From the NCBI GenBank assembly GCA_963510375.1, contig CAUPES010000005.1:1-64000 (forward strand): DNA of 64,000 nt, in the 5' to 3' direction. Made by a program: the position numbers and the translations under genes. The notes beneath the pieces were generated by a model. The model was not told the DNA's origin. It worked only from the letters and a program-made list of their open reading frames with translations, and did no database searches. The stretch is from Fastidiosipila sp963510375. Its GTDB lineage: Bacteria; Bacillota; Clostridia; Saccharofermentanales; Fastidiosipilaceae. Shown one piece after another: positions 27,447 through 36,804 of the stretch. Position 1 is the stretch's first letter; the number at the start of each line of letters is the position of its first letter.

Positions 27447-27534
27447 TCTATTAAAAAACATAATAAATCTTCAATAGAATAATGTTTGGAAGTCAAATTT
27501 AACGGAAAAGGAAAATCCTTTGGAGGAGGGAAAT

Positions 27535-30477
27535 ATGCTGGAACTACGTAATATTACCAAAACTTATAAGACAGGCTCTTATGATGTAGAGGCTCTTCGA
27601 GGAGTTAGCTTATCATTTAGAGAACAGGAATTTGTTGCAATTTTGGGCCCATCAGGATGCGGGAAGACAACCATGCTTAATATTATCGGTGGACTAGACA
27701 ATTACACTTCTGGAGATTTAGTGATTAATGGTCACAGTACCAAAAACTATAGCGATAAAGATTGGGATCAATATAGAAATCACTCAATTGGTTTCGTATT
27801 TCAGAGCTATAACCTTATTCCTCATCAAAACATTTTACAAAACGTAGATTTAGCAAATCAAATTTCTGATGTGCCTAGCTCAGAAGGTAAAGAGAGATCA
27901 ATAAAAGCACTCGAAAGTGTTGGTTTAGGTGATGAAATTAATAAAAGGCCTAATCAGATTTCCGGTGGACAATCTCAAAGAGTTGCAATTTCTAGAGCAC
28001 TTGTTACTAATCCAGATATTATTTTAGCCGACGAACCTACCGGTGCTTTGGATAGTGAGAGTTCGAAGCAGGTTATGGATATTATTAAGGAACTAGCCAA
28101 AGACCGTCTGGTTATTATGGTCACTCATGATGCCGAATTGGCAGAAAAATATGCTGATAGAATAGTAAAGATGAAAGATGGCTTAGTTATTTCTGATACC
28201 AATCCATATAATCCTGAGAAGACAGAAGTTAAACCAAAGAAAACTAACAAAGCTAAGATGAAGCTGTTAACTGCATTTAGATTATCTTTGAACAATCTCT
28301 GGGCAAAGAAAGGTAGAACAATTTTAACTGCACTTGCAGGTTCTATAGGGATTATAGGAATAGCTTTGATATTTGCTCTTTCATATGGAATTCAAAATTA
28401 TATAAATGATGTACAGGAAGAAACTTTGTCTGCGTATCCTATAACTATTGAAAAAGAAGCCATGGATGCCACAGCGTTTATTGAAAACTTAGCACAACGG
28501 AATAATGACGATTTAAAGGCAAATGATAAAAACAAGATCTATTCACAAAATCTAATGTTTGATTTTATGCAGGGAATGTCATCCACATCAAGTATAAGTA
28601 ACAATATGGGTAAATTTAAAAAGTTCCTAGAAAACAATAAAGATATGCAAGAATATGTCACCAATATACATTATTCCTATGCTATAGATTTACCAGTTTA
28701 TACGAGAGCAAAAGATAATAAAATTTATTATGTTAATTTGATGGACTTAATGTCATCTGCTTTTGCTACTGACAATTACCAAAATGCAATGTTGTCACAA
28801 TTTACTCTGGCTGGTGAAGTTGACTTGTTCCAAGAATTAGTACCTGATAATAATGGTGAAAAATTTGCATCTATGTATGATGATCAATATGAATTAGTAA
28901 CAGGGCATATGCCAGAAAAATATAATGAGATTGTTATGATACTTGATAAGAACAATCAAGTCGCGGATATAACTTTGTACGCTTTAGGTATGCGTGATAG
29001 AGATGAACTAAGCACCATGATGAACAAAATCTTAAATAATGAAGATGTAGATACTAAAAAGAGTGAGTCAGAAGAGTTTAGTTTTGATGATTTTTTGAAC
29101 CTTGAACTTAAAGTAATTTTACCAAGTAAGACTTTTGCTAAGAATGAAAGTAATGGCACTTGGACAGATGTTTCTGCAACTGAGACAGGAAAAGATTTCT
29201 TGTACGATTCAGATTCATCTGCAATTCCTCTAAAAGTAGTTGGAATTATAAAAGAAAAAGCAGATGCGCAAATTCATGGTATTAGAAGCGCTTTTGCCTA
29301 TACCGAAGCTTTGACAAATTATATTATTGAAAATACGAAAAAAACTGAAATTATTAAGGACCAACTTGATAATCCTGAAGTAGACGTATTTAGCGGTTTG
29401 CCTTTTATTACGGGTGATTGGAAAGAACCAAGTTCTGCGAAAAAGGCTGAGGATATACAAGCTTTTGCCAAAGATAAAAGTGTAGAAGAACAAGCAAAAT
29501 TCTATGCTTGGATGGTAACAGAACCTGATAAAGATAGTGTTGAGCAAGCAGTATCTAATCAATTATCAAGCTTGAGTAGAGCCGAGATTCAAGCACAAGT
29601 AAGTGCGACCTATGCTAAACAAATGAAAATCGAAGCTGCACAAGTTGAGAAATTTTTAAATGAGATGAGTGATGAAGAATTATTTAGTGCAGTTAAAGAT
29701 GTAATGAAAGAACAATATGTAGCTAAATACAAAGAAATGGCAATGAAAGAAGTTGAGCAGATTCCAGTAGAACAAAAAGCGGCTTTGTTTAAACAAGGGA
29801 ATTTTACAGAAGCTCAATGGGTGAGTCTTTATGATAAATTCATGCCAGCAACAGTTTCAGAAAAAAGTCTAAAAGAGAATCTGGAAAAGTTAGGCTATAG
29901 AGATCCTGAAGTCCCAGAGACAATATATATCTATTCTAAAACTTTCGAAGCTAAAGACGGTATTGCAGATATTATCTCTTCTTATAATGAGCAGCAGAAA
30001 GAGGATGACAAGATTCAATATACAGATTATATTGCTCTATTAATGTCTAGTATAACTGCCATAATTAACGGTATCAGTTACGTGCTTATAGCGTTTGTTG
30101 CGATTTCATTGATAGTTTCTTCAGTAATGATTGGAATTATAACTTACATTTCTGTTATAGAGCGAACCAAAGAAATTGGTATTTTGAGAGCTCTGGGTGC
30201 ATCTAAAAATAATATAACAACAGTGTTTAATGTAGAGACTTTTGTGGAAGGTTTAATCTCAGGTGTCTTAGGTATTCTGATAAGTATTGTCCTATTGATA
30301 CCAATTAATGCTGTAATAAGAAATCTTACAGGTATCAAAGAAATTACTGCAGCGGTACCAGTATCTGTAGGTATAGGATTAATAGTAATCTCAGTCCTGT
30401 TAACATTAATAGCAGGAGCAATTCCAGCAAGATTAGCGGCGAAATTAGATCCAGTAGATGCGCTAAGAGTTGAGTAG
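27535..30477 (+). CDS. MacB-type ABC transporter, fused ATPase and permease
   Basis: About 980 residues from the ATG at 27535; GGAGGAGG just upstream is its ribosome site, so an in-frame TTG at 27520 is not used. The N-terminal ATPase has Walker A GPSGCGKTT, signature SGGQSQRVAISRA and Walker B IILADEPTGALD. After one membrane segment (about 270) comes an outside domain of some 550 residues, then three segments of the FtsX/MacB permease fold. Such proteins transmit force to the outside and export peptides or drugs, or remodel the envelope. No partner protein is adjacent and its cargo is unknown. Confidence 0.9.
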   Translation: MLELRNITKTYKTGSYDVEALRGVSLSFREQEFVAILGPSGCGKTTMLNIIGGLDNYTSGDLVINGHSTKNYSDKDWDQYRNHSIGFVFQSYNLIPHQNILQNVDLANQISDVPSSEGKERSIKALESVGLGDEINKRPNQISGGQSQRVAISRALVTNPDIILADEPTGALDSESSKQVMDIIKELAKDRLVIMVTHDAELAEKYADRIVKMKDGLVISDTNPYNPEKTEVKPKKTNKAKMKLLTAFRLSLNNLWAKKGRTILTALAGSIGIIGIALIFALSYGIQNYINDVQEETLSAYPITIEKEAMDATAFIENLAQRNNDDLKANDKNKIYSQNLMFDFMQGMSSTSSISNNMGKFKKFLENNKDMQEYVTNIHYSYAIDLPVYTRAKDNKIYYVNLMDLMSSAFATDNYQNAMLSQFTLAGEVDLFQELVPDNNGEKFASMYDDQYELVTGHMPEKYNEIVMILDKNNQVADITLYALGMRDRDELSTMMNKILNNEDVDTKKSESEEFSFDDFLNLELKVILPSKTFAKNESNGTWTDVSATETGKDFLYDSDSSAIPLKVVGIIKEKADAQIHGIRSAFAYTEALTNYIIENTKKTEIIKDQLDNPEVDVFSGLPFITGDWKEPSSAKKAEDIQAFAKDKSVEEQAKFYAWMVTEPDKDSVEQAVSNQLSSLSRAEIQAQVSATYAKQMKIEAAQVEKFLNEMSDEELFSAVKDVMKEQYVAKYKEMAMKEVEQIPVEQKAALFKQGNFTEAQWVSLYDKFMPATVSEKSLKENLEKLGYRDPEVPETIYIYSKTFEAKDGIADIISSYNEQQKEDDKIQYTDYIALLMSSITAIINGISYVLIAFVAISLIVSSVMIGIITYISVIERTKEIGILRALGASKNNITTVFNVETFVEGLISGVLGILISIVLLIPINAVIRNLTGIKEITAAVPVSVGIGLIVISVLLTLIAGAIPARLAAKLDPVDALRVE

Positions 30478-30526
30478 ATATTTAGCAAAGTATTAAATGA
30501 AAAATAAAAAGAAAAACGAGATAATT

Positions 30527-31330
30527 ATGAGCGAGATAACAGCGGTATTTTTTGATGTTGATGGCACTATATTGAACTCTGAGCATCGAATGTTAGAATC
30601 AACCAAATTAGTTTTAAGAAAGTTAGAAGAGAAAGGTATTCCGTATGCAATAGCTTCTGCGAGGGGACCAGCTTCTATATTGCCGCTGTTTGAGCAATTT
30701 GATTTCCGAGCACCTATGGTTGCTTTTAACGGAGCGCTAGTTTATGACATTGATGAAAATATTATAAAGTCGACAGGCATGGATAAGGAAGAGGCAGCGG
30801 AGGTAATTGACTTTATCGAAGAGCATTCTCCAGAAGTATTATTAAATTACTACTCCTATTCCAATTGGATGGTCAAAGATGCCGAGCATCCACGAATAAA
30901 AGCAGAAGAAGGTATTGCAGGCGAAAAAGCTATTAGTATGACAATTGCTGAAAGTAACTTTGATGAATTTCATCAGATCTATTGTTTAGGAAGTCCAGAA
31001 GATATTGATGACCTGGAAAAAGCTCTAGTACTTAAATATCCGGACTTGTACATAGCCAAATCTTCCCCAGTAGATGTTTTGATTAATAGGAGAGGATTAT
31101 CAAAAGCTAGAGGTATGGAAATCCTTGCAGAAAATTTAGGCTGGGATAGTAGTAATGCTGTAGCTTTTGGTGATGGGTTTAATGACAAAGAGATGCTTGA
31201 GCATGCTAAATATTCTTTCGCTATGGGGAATGCTCCAGAGAAATTGAAACAGTATGCTAAGGCTGTGACAGATACCAATGATAATGATGGAATTTATAAA
31301 GCGATGAAGAGTTTAGGACTTTTTGATTAA
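30527..31330 (+). CDS. HAD-superfamily hydrolase, Cof type
   Basis: 267 residues from the ATG at 30527; an in-frame ATG ten codons earlier lacks a ribosome site. The motifs of a phosphatase are present: FFDVDGT (nucleophile Asp), SAR, a Lys in LSKARG and GDGFNDKEML. The cap is of the Cof/IIB type. These enzymes dephosphorylate sugar phosphates or cofactors such as flavin or pyridoxal phosphate, and the substrate cannot be told here. Confidence 0.87.
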   Translation: MSEITAVFFDVDGTILNSEHRMLESTKLVLRKLEEKGIPYAIASARGPASILPLFEQFDFRAPMVAFNGALVYDIDENIIKSTGMDKEEAAEVIDFIEEHSPEVLLNYYSYSNWMVKDAEHPRIKAEEGIAGEKAISMTIAESNFDEFHQIYCLGSPEDIDDLEKALVLKYPDLYIAKSSPVDVLINRRGLSKARGMEILAENLGWDSSNAVAFGDGFNDKEMLEHAKYSFAMGNAPEKLKQYAKAVTDTNDNDGIYKAMKSLGLFD

Positions 31331-31406
31331 TTTATGGGTGACGTATTTGCTTGACACTTATGCATGACAATTTTGCCTGAAAACAACACCATAAGCAACA
31401 AACGCT

Positions 31407-31435
31407 TGACTTAAAAATAAAATAAGAATATATTT
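31407..31435 (+). promoter_or_regulatory. Promoter of the zinc-binding lipoprotein gene
   Basis: TTGACT at 31407-31412 and TATATT at 31430-31435 are separated by 17 bases. The zinc-type palindrome lies immediately downstream at 31448. Confidence 0.7.
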
Positions 31436-31447
31436 AGCTCGTGTTAT

Positions 31448-31464
31448 TTGCGAATCCTTTGCAA
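31448..31464. promoter_or_regulatory. Putative zinc-responsive operator A
   Basis: TTGCGAA-TCC-TTTGCAA is a 7-3-7 palindrome near the predicted transcription start of the zinc-binding lipoprotein gene. The same element recurs before the histidine-triad gene. Confidence 0.6.
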
Positions 31465-31487
31465 TTATTTTAGGAAAGAGGACAGAT

Positions 31488-32762
31488 ATGCAAAAGGTTA
31501 TGAAAAAAATTGCGAGCTTTTCTTTAGCCCTTATAATGTTATTTAGTTTTACTGCATGTAAGGCAAATGGACAGGGTCAAGAGAACAAGAGCAACAGTAA
31601 AATTAAAAGTGAAGAATCTAGTACAGGCTCTGAAACTTCAACCAAAGATGAAGGAAAATTGAAGATATATACTTCTTTTTATCCTATGTATGAATGGACG
31701 AAGAAAATTGTCGGCGACACAGCTGATGTTGTAAATATTATGCCTCCAGGAAGTTCATCTCATGGTTGGATTCCAACAGCTCAAATGGTTAAAGATTTGA
31801 GTCAGGCTGATGTTTTGGTTTACCAAGGTGCAAATATGGAGGAATGGTTTGATTCTGTTAAAGAAACACTGGATGCTGAAGGTAGTAAGTTAACTTATAT
31901 TAAGGCAAGTGAGGGTATAGAACTACACAAAGGTTTCAATTGTGGTTGTGACCCTAATGATCCTAATCAAGTTGTTGTAGATATAGAAGAGTATGGTTAC
32001 TCGACTTTCCACAAGGACCATTTCCATTGGTATCCAGGCCATGTTCCAGCTCATGCTAAGATCAGCGATAGATTATTAACTGATAAAAATGGTGAAGTTG
32101 TAAGTGAACATGATGCAGGTCAGGTTGTAAAAATTGGTGACGATTACTTCTTTAAAGCAAAAGACAAAAAGTCTGACAAGATAAAAGACATTGGTTCACT
32201 AGAAGACTTAGGACTTAATTTATTTAATCCCAATGCACAAGAGTTTGACCCACATGTATGGCTAAGTCCAAGACAAGCAATCAAAATGCTAGGTAATATC
32301 TATACAAAATTGGTTGAAATTTCTCCTGAATACGTCGATTTGTACACTAAAAACTATGAAAGTTATGTAAAAGAACTCCAAGAATTGGATGCGAAGTTTA
32401 GTGAGCTAAATGAGAAAGGTGTAGATAGCTTTATGATTACTCACCAAGCTTTGGGATACTTGGCCAAAGACTATGGATTGATTCAATATGGTCTAACAGG
32501 TATGGGTACAGAGCAAGATCCTAATCCGGAAAAAATGGCAGAGTTTGTAAAAATTATTAAAAGTCATGGCTGGAAAGCTATTTTCTATGATGATGCTGGA
32601 AGTGATAAAGTTGCAAAAATTTTAGCAGCAGAAGTAGGAAATTTAGAAGTATTACCTTTGACAACATTGCATTCACCAACAGAAGCTCAAATGGCAGAAG
32701 GTATTGATTATATCAAGGCAATGGAACGAAACTTAAAAAATTTGATGGCTAATGCCAAATAA
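31488..32762 (+). CDS. Zinc ABC transporter substrate-binding lipoprotein (AdcA/ZnuA family)
   Basis: 424 residues. The lipobox is FTAC with Cys24. The cluster A-I fold has metal-ligand candidates in SSHGW, FDPHVWL, ITHQALG and YDDAGSD. Between the first two lies an unusual insert of about 90 residues with a His-rich stretch (FHKDHFHWYPGHVPAHAK), a probable zinc-capturing loop. GAGGACAGAT precedes the ATG. It likely scavenges zinc, or manganese, outside the cell. No membrane or ATPase subunit is adjacent. The operator and the neighbouring histidine-triad protein support a zinc role. Confidence 0.88.
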   Translation: MQKVMKKIASFSLALIMLFSFTACKANGQGQENKSNSKIKSEESSTGSETSTKDEGKLKIYTSFYPMYEWTKKIVGDTADVVNIMPPGSSSHGWIPTAQMVKDLSQADVLVYQGANMEEWFDSVKETLDAEGSKLTYIKASEGIELHKGFNCGCDPNDPNQVVVDIEEYGYSTFHKDHFHWYPGHVPAHAKISDRLLTDKNGEVVSEHDAGQVVKIGDDYFFKAKDKKSDKIKDIGSLEDLGLNLFNPNAQEFDPHVWLSPRQAIKMLGNIYTKLVEISPEYVDLYTKNYESYVKELQELDAKFSELNEKGVDSFMITHQALGYLAKDYGLIQYGLTGMGTEQDPNPEKMAEFVKIIKSHGWKAIFYDDAGSDKVAKILAAEVGNLEVLPLTTLHSPTEAQMAEGIDYIKAMERNLKNLMANAK

Positions 32763-32786
32763 TATTTATCGAGTCAAGATTCGATT

Positions 32787-32816
32787 GGCAGCTAAGGAAA
32801 CTTGGCTGCCTTTTTT
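32787..32816 (+). terminator. Intrinsic terminator with GAAA tetraloop
   Basis: GGCAGCTAAG at 32787-32796 pairs with CTTGGCTGCC at 32801-32810 around a GAAA loop and is followed by six T. It ends the zinc-lipoprotein transcript. Confidence 0.9.
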
Positions 32817-32848
32817 ATGTATTAAAAATGAATGCGAATAGAAATTGT

Positions 32849-32865
32849 TTGCGAATGGTTCTTGA
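32849..32865. promoter_or_regulatory. Putative zinc-responsive operator B (overlaps the -35)
   Basis: TTGCGAA-TGG-TTCTTGA has one good arm and one weak arm, and overlaps the TTGACA of the next promoter. A further TGCGAAT lies 16 bases upstream at 32833. Confidence 0.45.
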
Positions 32866-32890
32866 CAAGAAAGAAAGAAAACTGTATTAT
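32862..32890 (+). promoter_or_regulatory. Promoter of the histidine-triad gene
   Basis: A perfect TTGACA (32862-32867) and TATTAT (32885-32890) with a 17-base spacer. Zinc-type palindromes overlap both the -35 and the predicted start. Confidence 0.8.
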
Positions 32891-32898
32891 TTTATCAA

Positions 32899-32915
32899 AT
32901 GCGAACGATTTGCAA
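32899..32915. promoter_or_regulatory. Putative zinc-responsive operator C
   Basis: ATGCGAA-CGA-TTTGCAA, the same 7-3-7 element as operator A, at the predicted transcription start of the histidine-triad gene. Confidence 0.6.
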
Positions 32916-32964
32916 ATGACACAATGAAAATGCAATTAAGAAAATTTAAAAGAAGGAGACTCGT

Positions 32965-35430
32965 ATGAGGAAGCTATTTAAAAAGGCAAGCAGCTTTGCA
33001 CTAGCAACAATAATTGCTTTAACTGCAACCGCTTGTAATATGTTTAACAATGATAATTCTGAGAAGCAGGCTACAAGCAGTACGAATCAAAAAATAGAAT
33101 CTGCTGTAGAAAAAGATAAAAAGTCTAAACTTAATAAGAAAGATAATAAAGCAGAAGCAAGAAAAAAAGCTAAGGCAATAGCAGAAAAAGCTAAAGCTAA
33201 AGTTGAAAAGAACACTGTATCTAATAAGAAAATAGAAGCTGAGAAATTAAAAGCAGAACAAACAATTAAAAGAGTAGAGCGATTGACACGCCACGATTTA
33301 TCTAAGATGAGTGCCAGTGAACTTTTAAAACTTCTTTATGCTTTGCCTCAATCTCAAAGACATACTGAGTCTGATGGTTTGGTATTTGACCCTGCTGAAA
33401 TATCTCAAGATACTGGTAGAGGTTTTGTAATTCCTCATGGCGACCACTACCACTTGATCCCTTATAATACTTTATCTGAATTAGAGTTAATGGCAGCTAA
33501 AGCAGTTCTAGCTGAAAAATCAGGCCAAGCTTCAAATTCAGGAACAACTAAGAGAGTTTATCCAAAAGATCCTTTAGCAAAGCCAGGAAAATCTTGTACA
33601 GGACCTAATTGTGGAACTAAAAATAAACCAAGTGAAAAACAAAATAATAATCACAAGCAAAATCAAAATAATAAACAAAAAAATACTCATAAAGGTAATT
33701 CACAAATAGTATTTTCTCCAGAAGAAATTAGAAAAGCTAAAGCTGCAGGCAAATATACTACAGATGATGGTTATATCTTTAGCCCATATGACATAATTGA
33801 AGATCTTGGAAATGGTTACATGGTTCCTCATATGAACCACTTACACTTTATTCCTAAAAAGGATTTAAGTAAGGCTGAATTAGCAGCAGCAGAGGCATAT
33901 TGGTCAGGAAAAGGTAAAACAGAATCAAGACCACAAAAGGAAAATAATAAACAGAATCCAACAGAGCCTAAAAAACCTGAAAATCCACAAACAGAAAAAC
34001 CAAATCAGAAAAAACCAAATGCTCCTGAGAAAAATATCCCAGAAAAAAATAAACCTGATGAGCAAAAAACTAATGCAAAAGAATTATTGAAAAAATTGTA
34101 CGCTTTGCCAGTATCTAAAAGATATAAAGAGTCAGATGGACTAGTATTTGATCCACAATTTGCAAAAGAGGTTAAAGTAGCTGGCAAATTAATTGGCTAT
34201 AGGATTCCACATGGAGATCATGAACACGTAGTAATGCTAAGCTCACTTACTGAGTTGGAAATAGAGACTACGAAAGCAGTTTTAGCTGAAAAAGCTGCAG
34301 GTACAGCAAAAGATTATCCTCAAGACCCTTATTTTAAATCGAATGGCTATGATAAACTAAAACCAGATTGGAATAAGTCAGGAAGTAAGGACGAAACTAA
34401 TCCAGATAAAAAGGACAATGAAAAGAATAAGAGTCTGGCAGATTTAATTCCAGAACCAGGAAAAATTAAGAAAGTTCCTAAAGGAATGGATGGAAAAGCA
34501 TATGATACTGATGATGGTTATACCTTTACCGCTAAATCCATTACCTCAGTTACCATAGATGGATTGATAACAGAACATCATGGTCACTCTCATTATGTAC
34601 CATTTAATGAATTAGAAGATTTTGAGTTGATTGCTGCGAAAAAATATGTAAGTGAAAATCTTGATAAAGTCAGTGATCAAACAAAAACAGAATTGAGCGA
34701 AGAAGAAATTCAGGCAAGACTAGATATGGCATCACTTATTAATGCCACACCTAAGAAGAACTTAATTCTCAAAGGTAATATGTTAATTGTACCTCATGGT
34801 GATCACTCTCATAGTCGTGACATTAGAGATATTAAGATGGTATATAAAATGAGTGACTTCGAAGATGAAGATGAGTATGAATCACATGTTATAACTTTTA
34901 AAATGAATAAAGTTAAACAAAAGTACGATTTTGATCCTAAAGTAGAAGTTTTCAATATTGGTTCAGTTATATATGTGTTCAAGGATAACCAAACTCTAGA
35001 AAAAATAAGTTTGAATGACATTGATTTGCCAAGTAATATCATGCCAGAAAAACTAGAATTTAAGGATACTAGAACTGCAAAAAGAAAAGAAGCTGATGAT
35101 AAGAAATTTAAATTAGCAGAACATTATGGAGTCACATTTAATCGAGTTAATAGTAGTTTCTTGTTCATAGATAATATGTATAGAATTAAGTTGGCAGATG
35201 GTTCAGAGATAAAGGTTAGATATGAAGATGTTTTCCCGGATCATGATAAAAATAATGGAAAAGACGAAAATAAAGTGACCGAAGAGAATAAAAAAACTGA
35301 GGAAAATAACGGAACTGAAAAAAACAAAGAGCCTGAAGAAAACAAAGAACCTGAAAAAAACAAAGAGAACACTGATAAAAGCAACAAAAAGGGACTTGAG
35401 GGACTTGAGGGACTTTTTGGAATAAACTAG
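32965..35430 (+). CDS. Histidine-triad (Pht-like) zinc-binding surface lipoprotein
   Basis: 821 residues. The lipobox TATAC has Cys24, followed by a long Lys-rich helical region. Five HxxHxH triads lie at His158, His289, His416, His538 and His611, each in a domain opening with SDGLVFDP, DDGYIFSP or similar. Low-complexity Lys/Asn/Glu/Pro linkers separate them, and the tail has EENKEPEKNKE repeats. Pht proteins of streptococci bind zinc on the surface and pass it to AdcA-type receptors, and also bind host factors. AAGGAG precedes the ATG. The gene follows the zinc receptor and shares its putative operator. Confidence 0.9.
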   Translation: MRKLFKKASSFALATIIALTATACNMFNNDNSEKQATSSTNQKIESAVEKDKKSKLNKKDNKAEARKKAKAIAEKAKAKVEKNTVSNKKIEAEKLKAEQTIKRVERLTRHDLSKMSASELLKLLYALPQSQRHTESDGLVFDPAEISQDTGRGFVIPHGDHYHLIPYNTLSELELMAAKAVLAEKSGQASNSGTTKRVYPKDPLAKPGKSCTGPNCGTKNKPSEKQNNNHKQNQNNKQKNTHKGNSQIVFSPEEIRKAKAAGKYTTDDGYIFSPYDIIEDLGNGYMVPHMNHLHFIPKKDLSKAELAAAEAYWSGKGKTESRPQKENNKQNPTEPKKPENPQTEKPNQKKPNAPEKNIPEKNKPDEQKTNAKELLKKLYALPVSKRYKESDGLVFDPQFAKEVKVAGKLIGYRIPHGDHEHVVMLSSLTELEIETTKAVLAEKAAGTAKDYPQDPYFKSNGYDKLKPDWNKSGSKDETNPDKKDNEKNKSLADLIPEPGKIKKVPKGMDGKAYDTDDGYTFTAKSITSVTIDGLITEHHGHSHYVPFNELEDFELIAAKKYVSENLDKVSDQTKTELSEEEIQARLDMASLINATPKKNLILKGNMLIVPHGDHSHSRDIRDIKMVYKMSDFEDEDEYESHVITFKMNKVKQKYDFDPKVEVFNIGSVIYVFKDNQTLEKISLNDIDLPSNIMPEKLEFKDTRTAKRKEADDKKFKLAEHYGVTFNRVNSSFLFIDNMYRIKLADGSEIKVRYEDVFPDHDKNNGKDENKVTEENKKTEENNGTEKNKEPEENKEPEKNKENTDKSNKKGLEGLEGLFGIN

Positions 35431-35528
35431 AGACTAGAACAAAGAAATTATTTGCCTATAAATAGACATATTAAAGAAACATTTATATCATAGTGGCTCG
35501 CTTCCAGGGGTAAATACTTAAACCAATA

Positions 35529-35557
35529 TTGACTGATAAAGTCGTGTAGAGTAGAAT
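35529..35557 (+). promoter_or_regulatory. Promoter of ald
   Basis: TTGACT at 35529-35534 and TAGAAT at 35552-35557, spacer 17. The predicted leader is about 98 bases. Confidence 0.65.
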
Positions 35558-35573
35558 AGTATTAATAACTATT

Positions 35574-35603
35574 GGAGGCGAGTTGCTATGTAAATACAAC
35601 TCG
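35574..35603 (+). promoter_or_regulatory. AUG-stop minimal ORF and hairpin in the ald leader
   Basis: GGAGG (35574-35578) is followed at ideal spacing by ATGTAA (35588-35593), a start codon followed directly by a stop. CGAGTTG at 35579-35585 pairs with CAACTCG at 35597-35603, placing the start-stop in the loop. A second small hairpin, CGGT...ACCG, follows. The true ald start has its own AAAGGAG at about 35646. This may be a ribosome-sensing leader. Confidence 0.45.
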
Positions 35604-35661
35604 ATTGCGGTAATAAAAACCGTATAACACACATTAATGTAAACAAAAGGAGTTACACAAA

Positions 35662-36780
35662 ATGATTATTGGTGTACCAAAAGAAATTAAGGCACAAGAA
35701 GGTCGTGTTTCAGCAACACCAGCAGTTGTTCATCAACTAGTAGGTGCTGGCCACACAGTTTTAGTAGAAAAAGATGCAGGTCTTCTTTCAACATTTACAA
35801 ATGAAGAATATAAAGAAGCAGGTGCAGAAGTTTTAGATTCAGCTGCAGAGGTTTGGGAAAAGGCAGACTTAATTTATAAGGTTAAAGAACCACTAGAAGA
35901 AGAATTCAAATACTTCCGTGAAGGCTTATTAATTTACACATACCTACACTTAGCATCAGCTCCAGAGCTAACAAAAGCATTGGTAGATAATAAAGTAACA
36001 GGTATCGCATATGAAACAGTACAAATCGGTCGTGCTACTCCATTACTAAAACCAATGAGTGAAGTTGCTGGTCGTATGGCAATTCAAGAAGGTGCATTAC
36101 ACTTGAAACAAACACAAGGTGGTTTAGGTATCTTACTAGGTGGTGTTCCAGGTGTTACTCCAGCTAACGTAGTAGTTGTTGGTGGTGGTGTCGTTGGTAC
36201 AGCAGCAGTTAGAATTGCAGTTGGTATGGGTGCTAGAGTTACAGTATTAGATAATAACCTACCACGTTTGGCAGAGTTAGTTGACATTTTCGGTAATAGA
36301 ATTGAAACACTATACTCAAACAGCTTGAATTTAGCTAACGCTACAAAAGACGCTGATATGGTAGTTTCAACAGTACTAATCCCAGGTCACAAAGCTCCAC
36401 AATTGATTACAGAGGAAATGGTTAAGAACATGAAAGAAGGTTCAGTAATCGTTGACGTTGCTATTGACCAAGGTGGTTCAACAGACTTGACAGCAAAACA
36501 TGGTCCAACAACTCACCAAGATCCAGTATTCGTAGAACATGGTGTAATCAACTATGCAGTTGCTAATATCCCAGGCGCAGTTCCAAGAACATCAACACAA
36601 GCCTTGTCAAATGCTACAAGTGCTTACTTACTACAAATTGCTAACAAGGGTCTAGAAGCAGCTACTGAAAGATTCCCAGAATTAGCACTAGGTGTAAACA
36701 CAATTAACGGTAAAGTTACAAACAAAGCTGTTGCAGCTGACCTAGGTTATGACTACGTAGAATATAAAGATGCAAAATAA
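35662..36780 (+). CDS. ald: Alanine dehydrogenase
   Basis: 372 residues, the normal length. It interconverts L-alanine with pyruvate, ammonia and NADH. The N-terminal PKEIKAQEGRV, catalytic Lys75 (KVKEP), His96 (TYLHLA) and the nucleotide-binding VGGGVVGTAA are visible. AAAGGAG precedes the ATG. Codon use is strongly biased to favoured codons, suggesting high expression. It stands alone between its promoter and terminator. Alanine supply may also serve the peptidoglycan bridge ligases that follow. Confidence 0.96.
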   Translation: MIIGVPKEIKAQEGRVSATPAVVHQLVGAGHTVLVEKDAGLLSTFTNEEYKEAGAEVLDSAAEVWEKADLIYKVKEPLEEEFKYFREGLLIYTYLHLASAPELTKALVDNKVTGIAYETVQIGRATPLLKPMSEVAGRMAIQEGALHLKQTQGGLGILLGGVPGVTPANVVVVGGGVVGTAAVRIAVGMGARVTVLDNNLPRLAELVDIFGNRIETLYSNSLNLANATKDADMVVSTVLIPGHKAPQLITEEMVKNMKEGSVIVDVAIDQGGSTDLTAKHGPTTHQDPVFVEHGVINYAVANIPGAVPRTSTQALSNATSAYLLQIANKGLEAATERFPELALGVNTINGKVTNKAVAADLGYDYVEYKDAK

Positions 36781-36804
36781 TTAAATATTGCAAATAAGAT
36801 TATT

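Noticed and set aside
27520..27534. TTG start for the MacB-type fusion
   Set aside because: The five codons are the ribosome site GGAGGAGG itself; the ATG at 27535 is correctly spaced from it.
31398..31412. CcpA cre site before the zinc-receptor gene (AAGCGTTTG on the minus strand)
   Set aside because: Only the core resembles a cre site; the outer TG and CA positions do not match, and the target is not a carbon gene.
35588..35593. ATGTAA in the ald leader as a protein-coding ORF
   Set aside because: It encodes only the initiator methionine; I list it as a leader element instead.
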